Source: an uncultured Opitutia bacterium (GTDB lineage: Bacteria > Verrucomicrobiota > Verrucomicrobiia > Opitutales > UBA953). From it: a stretch of 6,823 nucleotides of DNA. Shown here one piece after another: positions 1-6,248 of the stretch; position 1 is the first letter of the stretch, and every line of letters starts with the position of its first letter. The notes beneath the pieces were generated by a model, which was not told the DNA's origin, did not search any database, and worked only from the letters and a program-made list of their open reading frames with translations. The stretch lies in the NCBI GenBank assembly GCA_903957465.1, contig CAJBPJ010000328.1, positions 1 through 6,823 of the forward strand. The letters run 5' to 3'. Both the position numbers and the translations under genes were made by a program.

Positions 1-41
1 GCGTCAGACCAAAGATGAGATACATATTTATAGGATGACAT
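1..41 (-). CDS. 5' end of a gene running off the left edge, possibly a bifunctional rhamnulose-1-phosphate aldolase/lactaldehyde dehydrogenase
   Basis: An ATG at 41-39 opens a frame that stays open to the window edge and reads MSSYKYVSHLWSD. It starts 17 bases after the rhamnulokinase stop, on the same strand, so it would be the next gene of the sugar operon. Bifunctional class II aldolase/short-chain dehydrogenases of rhamnose operons often begin with a similar 'YKYV..LW' stretch before a GGGNTS motif. In those proteins the first domain splits L-rhamnulose-1-phosphate and the second oxidises L-lactaldehyde to lactate. Seen: an ATG, 13 codons and the operon position. Inferred: the identity, from recalled family similarity over very few residues. 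No Shine-Dalgarno sequence precedes the ATG. It could instead be another sugar-pathway gene or a chance open stretch. Confidence 0.45.
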   Translation of the reverse strand, partial: MSSYKYVSHLWSD

Positions 42-58
42 AGGTGTGATTTCTTAGG

Positions 59-1546
59 TTAAGGTTTGGAGGAGGAAATACGTGTAGGCTTGCGGAGTTT
101 ATGGAATCGCAGACGCGCTTCTTGCCATTGTTTAGCTGTCTTTGCCTGCGGCTTGAAGGTATCTGACTTAAAAGATGCCCGCACAATCTTACGAATTCCA
201 GGTAAGCCCTTCACCTTACCTAAAGCGTAGGCTTGGATAAGTAAATTGCCGGCCGCAGTGGCTTCTGTGGGCCCAGCTACTACCGTGCGACCAAGAGCAT
301 CAGCAGTAGCTTGGTTGAGTAAGGCATTTTTGGCGCCGCCACCAACCACGTGGAGGGTTTTAATCGTTCGGCCAGTTAGTGCCTCAATGGTGTTAAGCTC
401 TTCGCCATACCTCAGAGCGAGTGACTCTAAAATACAGCGAGCAATCGCGCCAGGGGTCGTTGGTACAGGTTGATGGGTTTCGCGACAGAAGTTTTGAACT
501 TTTCGAACCATATCACCTGGAGCTGCAAAGCGTGCATCGTCCGGACGGATTAAAGAACGGAGTGCGGGGGCTTTCTCAGCTAGCTTGGCGATCACACCAT
601 AATCCGTAGGACCGTTCGTTAGCTCCCAATCCCGACGACATTCCTGTAAAATCCATAAACCTACCAAGACCTTAAGGAAGCGCGTTGTCCCACCGAAGCC
701 TGCCTCGTTGGTCAAATTAGCCTTCAGAGCTTCGTCGGTAATGAGTGGTTTAGGGAGCTCAACACCGAGCAGAGACCACGTACCTGAGGAGAGGTAGGCC
801 CATTGGTTACCTGACGCAGCAGGTACAGCCGCAACTGCACAGCCCGTATCGTGAGAGCACGATGCAATCACCTTGGTTTCTGCAAGTCCTTCAACGCCTT
901 TTAGATTTCCGAGCTTAGTGCCTGAGGCCACGACCGTTGGGAAAAGCTGACGGGGTAATTTTAGCTTACGGATAAGCAGGTCCGACCAAGCTTTCTTACG
1001 TGGATTCCAGAGTTGTGTGGTACTCGCAAGCGAGACTTCCGCACGAGGGACGCCCGAGAGGAGCCAGTTAAAGTAGTCGCCGATATTCAGAAAACGGTGT
1101 GCAACTTTAAGTAACTCGGGGCGAGATTCTGCATCATCCACAAGCTGATAAAGCGTGTTGATGCCCATAAACATGACGCCTGTTTCCGCAAAAATAGCTT
1201 TAGCACTAAGCTTACGCAGCGTTGCGGGAAATGTCTTGGCGGTGCGCGGGTCGCGGTACTGGAAAGGTTGCGAGATGAGGGGTTCATCATCTCGACTTAT
1301 AACATAATCAACGCCCCAAGAGTCGCAGCTGATGCCAGCGACCTTTATTTTTCGTGCGGCGATGAGACGTAGGCCATGAAGGATTTCCCCGTGGAAACCA
1401 ACGACGTTCCACCGTAACGTACCATTCATCTCTGTCGATCCGGTTGGGAAGCGATGCACGACTTCCATCGTCAACTTCCCGGCACGCAGTTTACCTAGAA
1501 TCACACGTCCGGATTCAGCCCCAAGGTCTACAGAGATCAGATACAT
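59..1546 (-). CDS. rhaB: Rhamnulokinase (FGGY carbohydrate kinase family)
   Basis: This 495-residue cytoplasmic kinase would transfer phosphate from ATP to O1 of L-rhamnulose, and possibly L-fuculose, giving the substrate for the aldolase encoded just upstream. The length is close to E. coli RhaB. Visible FGGY features are the N-terminal phosphate-binding motif DLGAESGRV (7-15), the sugar-domain stretch SWGVDYV (76-82), NTLYQL (130-135), the SHDTGCAV motif with the likely catalytic Asp233, SSGTWSL (253-259), and the C-terminal nucleotide-binding VVGGGAKNALLNQ (400-412). The order and wording follow RhaB more closely than FucK or XylB. The ATG at 1546 lies 8 bases after the aldolase stop and starts exactly at the first beta strand of the kinase fold, so no other start is needed. 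No Shine-Dalgarno sequence precedes it. The C-terminal tail from about 484 is basic and looks dispensable. Confidence 0.92.
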   Translation of the reverse strand: MYLISVDLGAESGRVILGKLRAGKLTMEVVHRFPTGSTEMNGTLRWNVVGFHGEILHGLRLIAARKIKVAGISCDSWGVDYVISRDDEPLISQPFQYRDPRTAKTFPATLRKLSAKAIFAETGVMFMGINTLYQLVDDAESRPELLKVAHRFLNIGDYFNWLLSGVPRAEVSLASTTQLWNPRKKAWSDLLIRKLKLPRQLFPTVVASGTKLGNLKGVEGLAETKVIASCSHDTGCAVAAVPAASGNQWAYLSSGTWSLLGVELPKPLITDEALKANLTNEAGFGGTTRFLKVLVGLWILQECRRDWELTNGPTDYGVIAKLAEKAPALRSLIRPDDARFAAPGDMVRKVQNFCRETHQPVPTTPGAIARCILESLALRYGEELNTIEALTGRTIKTLHVVGGGAKNALLNQATADALGRTVVAGPTEATAAGNLLIQAYALGKVKGLPGIRKIVRASFKSDTFKPQAKTAKQWQEARLRFHKLRKPTRISSSKP

Positions 1547-1554
1547 CTGTTGGA

Positions 1555-2316
1555 TTAGAGATTAAGCATCTTCTGACGGTAGTGCTCGTCAGGTCGCCCA
1601 GCAATGCGTTCGACTTGCTCGGTCGTCATAAAATTAGGCCCGCCCAGCAAGGCAGCCCCGTAGAAGATTTCCGCAGCTTTTTCTGCCATGAGCAATGAGG
1701 CCATAACAGCATTCGGGTTGGAGCCCACGGCGATGATGCCATGGCTCTTGAGAAGAATAACGCGTGGTGGACGACCCGTGCGCTTCACAAATGCGATAGT
1801 TTCCCGGCGAACGGCTTGCGCGAGTACGAGGCCAGGGTCGCAGTAGGGGACGAACACAGACTCGTTACCACAGCAGACGACTTCATCCGGGAAGGTACGA
1901 CGACGGGCAAACTCTTCGGCACGATCTGAACAGAGAATGCGATTCACCGCGAGCGCATGGCAATGTCCAACCGTGTTCACACCGGGCAAACTCAAAAGCC
2001 AGGCATGGAAGAGTGCTTCGACCGAAGGTTTCTTATCGGTTTCATTCACGCGTGCATCGAGCAGGGCCTGGTCGACTTGGGCATCCGTCAAGTCGGTGCG
2101 ATCGAGCATCGGGAGTAATTTATCGAAACGGCATTCAGCTAAACCTGCCTCGGTCAGTGAACCGAGATTAGAACCTGAAGCTTTAACCAAGAAGCTTTGG
2201 TCCGACAAACGCATCGAGGTGTTACCCTCGCCGAGGATCGCCATGCGGCGATCATCGCGTCCAACTTCGTGTGAAAGACGAAGTAAATCAGTGATAATTT
2301 GGGATCGGTTGGACAT
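1555..2316 (-). CDS. Class II aldolase, fuculose/rhamnulose-1-phosphate aldolase-like
   Basis: A 253-residue zinc-dependent class II aldolase/adducin-family protein. It likely cleaves L-fuculose-1-phosphate or L-rhamnulose-1-phosphate to dihydroxyacetone phosphate and L-lactaldehyde in the cytoplasm. Family signatures are present in order: the phosphate-binding GEGNTSMRL (29-37) and KASGSN (45-50), the presumed catalytic Glu100 in PSVEALFH, the zinc ligands His118 and His120 in VGHCHALAVN, and the third ligand His192 in LLKSHGIIAVG. It lies between the isomerase and kinase genes, which supports the pathway role. The ATG at 2316 is preferred. It sits 4 bases after the isomerase stop, and the first residues form the usual family N-terminal helix. 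A GTG at 2361 would add 15 residues overlapping the isomerase. Sequence alone does not say whether fuculose- or rhamnulose-phosphate is preferred. The family also includes pentulose-phosphate epimerases, which fit the neighbours less well. Confidence 0.85.
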   Translation of the reverse strand: MSNRSQIITDLLRLSHEVGRDDRRMAILGEGNTSMRLSDQSFLVKASGSNLGSLTEAGLAECRFDKLLPMLDRTDLTDAQVDQALLDARVNETDKKPSVEALFHAWLLSLPGVNTVGHCHALAVNRILCSDRAEEFARRRTFPDEVVCCGNESVFVPYCDPGLVLAQAVRRETIAFVKRTGRPPRVILLKSHGIIAVGSNPNAVMASLLMAEKAAEIFYGAALLGGPNFMTTEQVERIAGRPDEHYRQKMLNL

Positions 2317-2320
2317 AAAA

Positions 2321-3937
2321 TTAGACGGTGCCGCAAACAGCGACTTCGAGACCAAGTTCACGGAAGGCTGCAGCCTTCGCGGCTAATCCTTGAACTGCGG
2401 CTGCCTTGCTCGGCGCGTACACGACTTGAATGTGATTGGATTTATGGCGTGCCATCATCTGGTCGCGATCCACTCCCTGGAGAACCACATGCATGATAGG
2501 CCACTGCGAGGTTGTTTGCTGCCAGCGATCTTGCGTCTCTTCTTTCGGCAAGGTGACAACTTCACCAATGCCGGTGTCGTACTTCAATTTACCGTCCTCA
2601 ACGAAGACGCGTGACCAGACAATCCAGCCTGGCTTCGAGATGCCTTTGACCGTACCGCCGCCAAGACGGAAGTACATCGCGGGTTGACGTTCGGATGTCG
2701 TACCACGGAAACCGCCAATAAAGTGAGCGGGAGGTGCAGCGCCAGAAATCAGGAATACCCAAACATAGGCATCCAGCTGTCGATTGCCGGACTTACCCTT
2801 GTAATGGCGACCCCATCGCAAGTCGTGCAGAGTATTTTCGGGCTCATAGCCTAATTCGTTCCACAAGCGATAGGTGACGAGACCATCGAGACCGGCACAT
2901 TCATCAACTTCATTGAAGTGCGGAAGTGCTTCGCCTTCGAAGAGAACTTTTCCGGTCTTCTCGTGACGGACGGGCGGACGATCGCGATTATTGAGCAAGC
3001 CTTCGACAAGGTCGGAGGCAGGCGCGAGATCCTTAAGGCCTTGTTGGTACTGGATACCAATGGTCGCACAGCCGAACTCGTCGGCAATACGGACAGAAGC
3101 GATATACATCTTTAACTGCTCAAGGGTCTGGCGCTTGGTTAACTCCGTCTTCTCGTTTTTACCCCATGCAAACTTCATTCCTTTGCGCTCAAGCCAGCGG
3201 AGTGCTGCGGTCGCTTCGGCGTCCGAAACGGTGAGCATCTTGGCATAGAGTGAAGATTGGCTCAGACGTTCTTTGTAAAGTCCGGTAGGTTGAAGGAGCT
3301 CATCAGGAATGATGGCGTTATACATACCCATACAGCCTTCATCAAAGACACCGAGGATCGCTTTATGCTTACGGAATTCCTGTGCAAAGCGCTGGCCTAG
3401 GCGCAGGGAAGCTGCAGGCAGTTTGGCACGATTCAAGGGGCGGACGTGTGGGGTAGGGTGGGTGACTTTGCCCGTACGCAGCCAACTACGTAAGCCGTTC
3501 AGGAACTTCGCATCCGTAAAATCTTCGCTCCAAAGTGAGGAGTATTTCACGCCCGCTTTGGTTAGGGAGCCGTTAAGGTTAAGCATGCCAACCAGACCCG
3601 GCCAAGTACCTGACCAATTAGCGACCGTTAGAATAGGGGCCTGATGCGTCGAAAGACCGTGTAAAATATGGTGAGAGTACTGCCAGACTGCTTCGGCAAC
3701 AATCAGTGGCGCGTCGACAGGGATTTTACGGAAGATTTCCATACCGTACTTCTGGGAATCAATGAAGCTGTGTCCGACCTCTTTACGGAAGCCGTGGGCC
3801 CGTTTAACTGTCCAACCTTCAGCTTTCAGGGTCTTGATGAGCTTTGCTTCCATGAGCAATTGCTCACGCTCACACTTCTGATTCGCAGAAGCGCGCAGAT
3901 CACCATTGGCGAGGAGGTAGATGACTTTTTTAGGCAT
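2321..3937 (-). CDS. L-fucose isomerase-like protein (FucI/AraA superfamily)
   Basis: A 538-residue protein resembling the L-fucose/L-arabinose isomerase superfamily. It would interconvert an aldose (L-fucose or a related 6-deoxy sugar) with its ketose using a divalent metal, the first step before kinase and aldolase. It has an N-terminal Rossmann-like start (KKVIYLLANGDLR), the mid-protein stretch DEGCMGMYNAI (199-209) followed by YKERLSQSSLYAKM (221-234), and the likely metal-site segment FNEVDECAGLDGL (341-353) with acidic residues Glu343, Asp345 and Glu346. A C-terminal NHIQVVYA (501-508) holds His502, a candidate third metal ligand. It is about 50 residues shorter than E. coli FucI and clearly divergent. 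It does not look like RhaA-type L-rhamnose isomerase. The ATG at 3937 is preferred: the frame is open for 59 more codons upstream, but these overlap the regulator gene and lack family character. The true substrate is uncertain. Confidence 0.78.
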   Translation of the reverse strand: MPKKVIYLLANGDLRASANQKCEREQLLMEAKLIKTLKAEGWTVKRAHGFRKEVGHSFIDSQKYGMEIFRKIPVDAPLIVAEAVWQYSHHILHGLSTHQAPILTVANWSGTWPGLVGMLNLNGSLTKAGVKYSSLWSEDFTDAKFLNGLRSWLRTGKVTHPTPHVRPLNRAKLPAASLRLGQRFAQEFRKHKAILGVFDEGCMGMYNAIIPDELLQPTGLYKERLSQSSLYAKMLTVSDAEATAALRWLERKGMKFAWGKNEKTELTKRQTLEQLKMYIASVRIADEFGCATIGIQYQQGLKDLAPASDLVEGLLNNRDRPPVRHEKTGKVLFEGEALPHFNEVDECAGLDGLVTYRLWNELGYEPENTLHDLRWGRHYKGKSGNRQLDAYVWVFLISGAAPPAHFIGGFRGTTSERQPAMYFRLGGGTVKGISKPGWIVWSRVFVEDGKLKYDTGIGEVVTLPKEETQDRWQQTTSQWPIMHVVLQGVDRDQMMARHKSNHIQVVYAPSKAAAVQGLAAKAAAFRELGLEVAVCGTV

Positions 3938-3963
3938 GGTCGTAGGGTGTAAGGTTAAAAGGG

Positions 3964-4755
3964 TTAACGTGCAAAGATACAGGGTGTGCCGGAGAGTGGT
4001 ATCGATGCTTTCAGGAGATCTGCCTGGGTGGCATTGGTAAGCAACGTGAAGCCTTTGAGGGTTGAGGCAACGGAAACAGGCCCTGACATACCGACTTTGG
4101 ATTTGGTCAAACACAGGACAACTTTACCGCTCAACTGAAGAAGGGCTTGTGTCACTGCGACAATGTCGGCCTGAGAATTATGAATACCTTTCGCATTGAT
4201 ACCTTCAGCGCCAACAAATGCTAAATCAAAGCGCCATCCACGGAGTGCCTTGGAGGCTTGCGGACCTGCCAACATTTCTTGACGTCCCAGGTAAAGACCG
4301 CCGGGCAAGTGGACTTCAATTTCAGGAATCTGGGCTAAGGCTTTAGCGGCACTTAAACTTGGAGTTACCACGCGTAGTTTAGAGACAGGTCGGGATGCGA
4401 TGGCTTCAGCAACAGCCAAAGGGGTTGTGCCGGCATCAATATACAGGGTCATGCCAGACTTAACCATAGCGGCGGCGGATAGTCCGATGAGGTGCTTAGC
4501 TTCGGTTTCCGTCGTACGACGTTCAGCCAACGAGGCAAAGTCTCGATTGAAGTCAGAAAGTGCGCCGCCATGGGTACGGGTCAGCAGTCTCTGCGAAACC
4601 AGTTCGTCGAGATCTCGACGGGCCGTGGCAGGGGAAATCCGAAACCGTTGTGAGATGACCTGAATGGGGAGATAGCCACGCTGACGAACCAGTGACGCGA
4701 TCGATACGCGGCGAGCTTCAACGATGTGACGGGCGACCTTCACGGTGGATGCCAA
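3964..4755 (-). CDS. DeoR-family transcriptional regulator of the sugar operon
   Basis: A 263-residue DNA-binding regulator, first gene of the sugar operon and probably its repressor, released by a phosphorylated sugar intermediate. The N-terminal winged helix-turn-helix spans about 17-65. It includes YLPIQVISQRFRISPATARR and ends in the hallmark LLTRTHGGA (57-65). The C-terminal DeoRC sensor domain follows, with YIDAGTTPLAVAEAI (105-119), PGGLYLGRQEMLAGPQA (151-167) and DLAFVGAEGIN (177-187). The usual DeoRC motif close to 'ADHSKFG' reads LCLTKSKVG here (214-222), an oddity that may alter ligand binding. The frame has no ATG near its start. The given start is TTG at 4755; GTG at 4743 is an alternative that removes four residues. 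An ATG at 4759 is one base out of frame. The isomerase gene starts 26 bases downstream, so co-transcription and autoregulation are likely. Confidence 0.88.
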   Translation of the reverse strand: MASTVKVARHIVEARRVSIASLVRQRGYLPIQVISQRFRISPATARRDLDELVSQRLLTRTHGGALSDFNRDFASLAERRTTETEAKHLIGLSAAAMVKSGMTLYIDAGTTPLAVAEAIASRPVSKLRVVTPSLSAAKALAQIPEIEVHLPGGLYLGRQEMLAGPQASKALRGWRFDLAFVGAEGINAKGIHNSQADIVAVTQALLQLSGKVVLCLTKSKVGMSGPVSVASTLKGFTLLTNATQADLLKASIPLSGTPCIFAR

Positions 4756-4811
4756 CCATGGTGACTTTTATGAGCGTATTCAATCGTTTAGCATCTATCC
4801 GCCTAAGGTCT

Positions 4812-4839
4812 ATATTACGCACAATATACATTATGTCTA
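4812..4839 (-). promoter_or_regulatory. Candidate sigma-70 promoter for the sugar operon
   Basis: Read on the minus strand, TAGACA (4839-4834) matches the -35 consensus in five of six positions. It is followed 16 bases later by TAATAT (4817-4812), which matches the -10 consensus in four of six. Transcription would start near 4805, roughly 50 bases before the regulator start codon. The region is so AT-rich that other pairings are possible, so this is only a candidate. Confidence 0.35.
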
Positions 4840-4862
4840 ATCAATACAAATACAGTATATAT

Positions 4863-4878
4863 AGGCATCTTAAGGCAT
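4863..4878 (+). promoter_or_regulatory. Candidate operator: direct repeat AGGCAT spaced one helical turn
   Basis: AGGCAT occurs at 4863-4868 and again at 4873-4878, exactly 10 bases apart, so both copies face the same side of the helix. A CTTAAG palindrome (4869-4874) lies between and overlaps them. DeoR-family regulators commonly bind short direct repeats near their own gene, which makes this a reasonable operator candidate for the divergent regulator. It lies upstream of the candidate minus-strand -35 and overlaps the expected -35 region of the amidase promoter. No binding evidence exists here. Confidence 0.3.
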
Positions 4879-4902
4879 AATTGGCTCTATATAATGATTA
4901 TA
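4867..4902 (+). promoter_or_regulatory. Candidate promoter for the amidase gene, with a perfect -10 box
   Basis: TATAAT at 4890-4895 is a perfect sigma-70 -10 hexamer. The hexamer 17 bases upstream, ATCTTA (4867-4872), is a poor -35. The -10 box is also the left arm of the inverted repeat TATAAT-G-ATTATA (4890-4902), so the true promoter could be subject to a regulator or simply reflect AT-rich sequence. A start near 4902 would give a leader of about 75 bases before the lipoprotein start at 4977. Confidence 0.35.
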
Positions 4903-4976
4903 CCCGATTCGTAAGCGACTTAAGGTGGAAATCTATGGTCTGCCCATCAGCATCCCAAATCTACCCCGTGGACACC

Positions 4977-5753
4977 ATGCGAAAGCTTTGCTTTTTAACC
5001 GCCCTTGCCCTGCTGACTGGCTGCGCATCAGACCCAGATAACTTAGGCTGGGTGACACGTCCTCGGAAGGGCGAGGTTCTCCAGTTAGTCATGCATTACA
5101 CGGCCGCGGGCAACGAGTCCTCGCTTAAGATCTTGAGTGGCAAAGACCCTACGGCCCGGGTCAGCGTCCATTACCTAATAACCGACGAACCTGAACCGCG
5201 TATCATCCCTATCGTGCCTGAGGACACGGTCGCGTTTCATGCAGGCGTAAGCCACTGGAGGGGCCTCAATGACTTAAACGAAACATCCATCGGCATCGAG
5301 GTCGTTAACCTTAATGGAAACCTTCATCCCTACAGCGAAGCACAATTTGCAGCTATCGCTAGCTTAGCGTCTGATATTGTCCGCCGGCACAAAATTCTTC
5401 CGCAGAATGTGGTCGCACATTCGGACATCGCCCCAAGCCGCAAACTCGATCCTGGAATTCTTTTCCCCTGGCGACGTCTTGAGCGCGAGGCAGGAGTAGG
5501 GTGCTACCCTAACCCATCCGATGTCGCAGAAAAGTTGCGTTCCCCTTCCCTACCTGCCCTAACCACGCTGGACATACAACGCGCACTCTCACGCTGGGGT
5601 TACCAAGTTCCGATGACTGGTAAGCTCGATGATACGACAAGGCATGCACTCTCGGCATTCCAGCGCCATTACCGTCCAAGCAAAGTCGACGGCCAGCCAG
5701 ACCGAGAAACCGTTGCTACCTTGTTAGTGCTACTTGAGCAAACCGGCCTCTAA
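4977..5753 (+). CDS. amiD: N-acetylmuramoyl-L-alanine amidase lipoprotein, AmiD-like
   Basis: A 258-residue zinc amidase predicted to cut the amide bond between (anhydro)MurNAc and L-alanine of peptidoglycan fragments in the periplasm. The start MRKLCFLTALALLTGC is a lipoprotein signal peptide with lipobox LTGC and Cys16. Ala at +2 fits outer-membrane sorting by the E. coli rule. The Amidase_2 domain (about 33-175) shows zinc ligands His40 (MHYT), His148 (VVAHSD) and Asp158 (LDPG), catalytic Glu108 (SIGIEV), and the HAG motif at 88-90. A peptidoglycan-binding domain follows at about 195-250, including TGKLDDTTRHALSAFQRHY. Order and length match E. coli AmiD (276 residues). The ATG at 4977 is chosen because it gives a textbook signal peptide. 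Longer in-frame starts (TTG at 4881, ATG at 4935) would bury it. No Shine-Dalgarno sequence is visible. The DUF5069 gene follows after 46 bases. Confidence 0.92.
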   Translation: MRKLCFLTALALLTGCASDPDNLGWVTRPRKGEVLQLVMHYTAAGNESSLKILSGKDPTARVSVHYLITDEPEPRIIPIVPEDTVAFHAGVSHWRGLNDLNETSIGIEVVNLNGNLHPYSEAQFAAIASLASDIVRRHKILPQNVVAHSDIAPSRKLDPGILFPWRRLEREAGVGCYPNPSDVAEKLRSPSLPALTTLDIQRALSRWGYQVPMTGKLDDTTRHALSAFQRHYRPSKVDGQPDRETVATLLVLLEQTGL

Positions 5754-5799
5754 GCACATTCATCTTTCGTCTTCGGACAAACTCCTACAGGTTGGACGG

Positions 5800-6243
5800 A
5801 TGCCTACAATCGTTCCCGGCCTTCGCAGTCCTTATAGCAGCGTATGCAACATGGTGTACCTGCCACGTATGTTAGATAAAATTCGCCTCCATGCCAAAGG
5901 CGCCCTGCCCGCTGATTATGTACCGAATTTAGGTAAAGGGTTTGATGGCCGCTGCTGCCACTACCTCGGCGTTCGCTATGAAGATTTAAGCGCCTGGGTT
6001 TTAGCACATGCAGAATTCACCGACGAAGCCGTACTCCAATGGGCAGAATCCCAAGGCGTAAAACTATCGACTGAGCGAATCGAAATATGGAATGGCTATA
6101 TGATGAAACGTGGGTGGCGCGATGATGCACGCCCAGCACTTGAAAAGCGTCTCAGCGAAGCTGGATTAGCCGCAGATGGACCCATCCAGACGTTCTTCGA
6201 CTACTTAGATTTCGACGAAGGCCGACCACTTCATCAGGCGTAA
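5800..6243 (+). CDS. DUF5069 domain protein of unknown function
   Basis: A 147-residue, probably cytoplasmic protein with no signal peptide or membrane segment. I recognise the DUF5069 pattern: LRSPYSS near the start, VYLPRMLDKIRLHAKGALP (about 20-38), then NLGKGFDGRCCHYLGV (about 43-58), and a later FTDEAVLQWA helix. The family is common in Verrucomicrobiota and some other phyla and has no established function. The paired cysteines in RCCHYLG are notable, but I cannot tell whether they bind metal. The ATG at 5800 is chosen because the family core begins a few residues later. A TTG at 5734 would add 22 residues and overlap the amidase gene. Only a weak purine stretch (AGGTTGG) lies upstream. 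The 46-base gap after the amidase holds no terminator, so the two may be co-transcribed, though a functional link is unproven. Confidence 0.8.
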   Translation: MPTIVPGLRSPYSSVCNMVYLPRMLDKIRLHAKGALPADYVPNLGKGFDGRCCHYLGVRYEDLSAWVLAHAEFTDEAVLQWAESQGVKLSTERIEIWNGYMMKRGWRDDARPALEKRLSEAGLAADGPIQTFFDYLDFDEGRPLHQA

Positions 6244-6248
6244 TAAAA

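Larger units (their letters stand above)
4756..4976. other. Divergent AT-rich intergenic region between the regulator and amidase genes
   Basis: This 221-base stretch separates two divergently transcribed genes and must hold the promoters of both. The part from about 4770 to 4905 is markedly AT-rich compared with the flanking genes. It contains a candidate minus-strand promoter, a perfect TATAAT on the plus strand, and a direct repeat AGGCAT/AGGCAT. The motif TAAGG occurs three times on the plus strand (4804, 4871 and 4921). An in-frame open stretch (4881-4976) precedes the amidase but has no lipoprotein or family character, so it is treated as leader. Confidence 0.8.

Noticed and set aside
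246..609. Plus-strand open frames inside the kinase gene, and similar ones inside the aldolase, isomerase and regulator genes
   Set aside because: They lie opposite well-supported genes, show no recognisable domain, and have composition typical of antisense shadow frames.
2317..2361. An upstream GTG start that would lengthen the aldolase by 15 residues
   Set aside because: It would overlap the isomerase by about 40 bases. The ATG at 2316, 4 bases after the isomerase stop, matches the usual family N-terminus.
3938..4114. A 59-codon N-terminal extension of the isomerase frame
   Set aside because: It overlaps the C-terminal coding region of the regulator, has low-complexity Leu/Thr/His content, and the family-like sequence begins only at the ATG at 3937.
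1..4755. A bacterial microcompartment locus for fucose/rhamnose breakdown
   Set aside because: The enzymes would fit such a pathway, but no shell protein gene is present and I see no clear encapsulation peptide on the aldolase.
4881..4976. An in-frame upstream extension of the amidase from a TTG or from ATG 4935
   Set aside because: It would place a polar segment before a textbook lipoprotein signal peptide that begins at 4977.
5804..6007. Minus-strand open frame opposite the DUF5069 gene
   Set aside because: It is antisense to a recognised family protein and has no domain or neighbour support.
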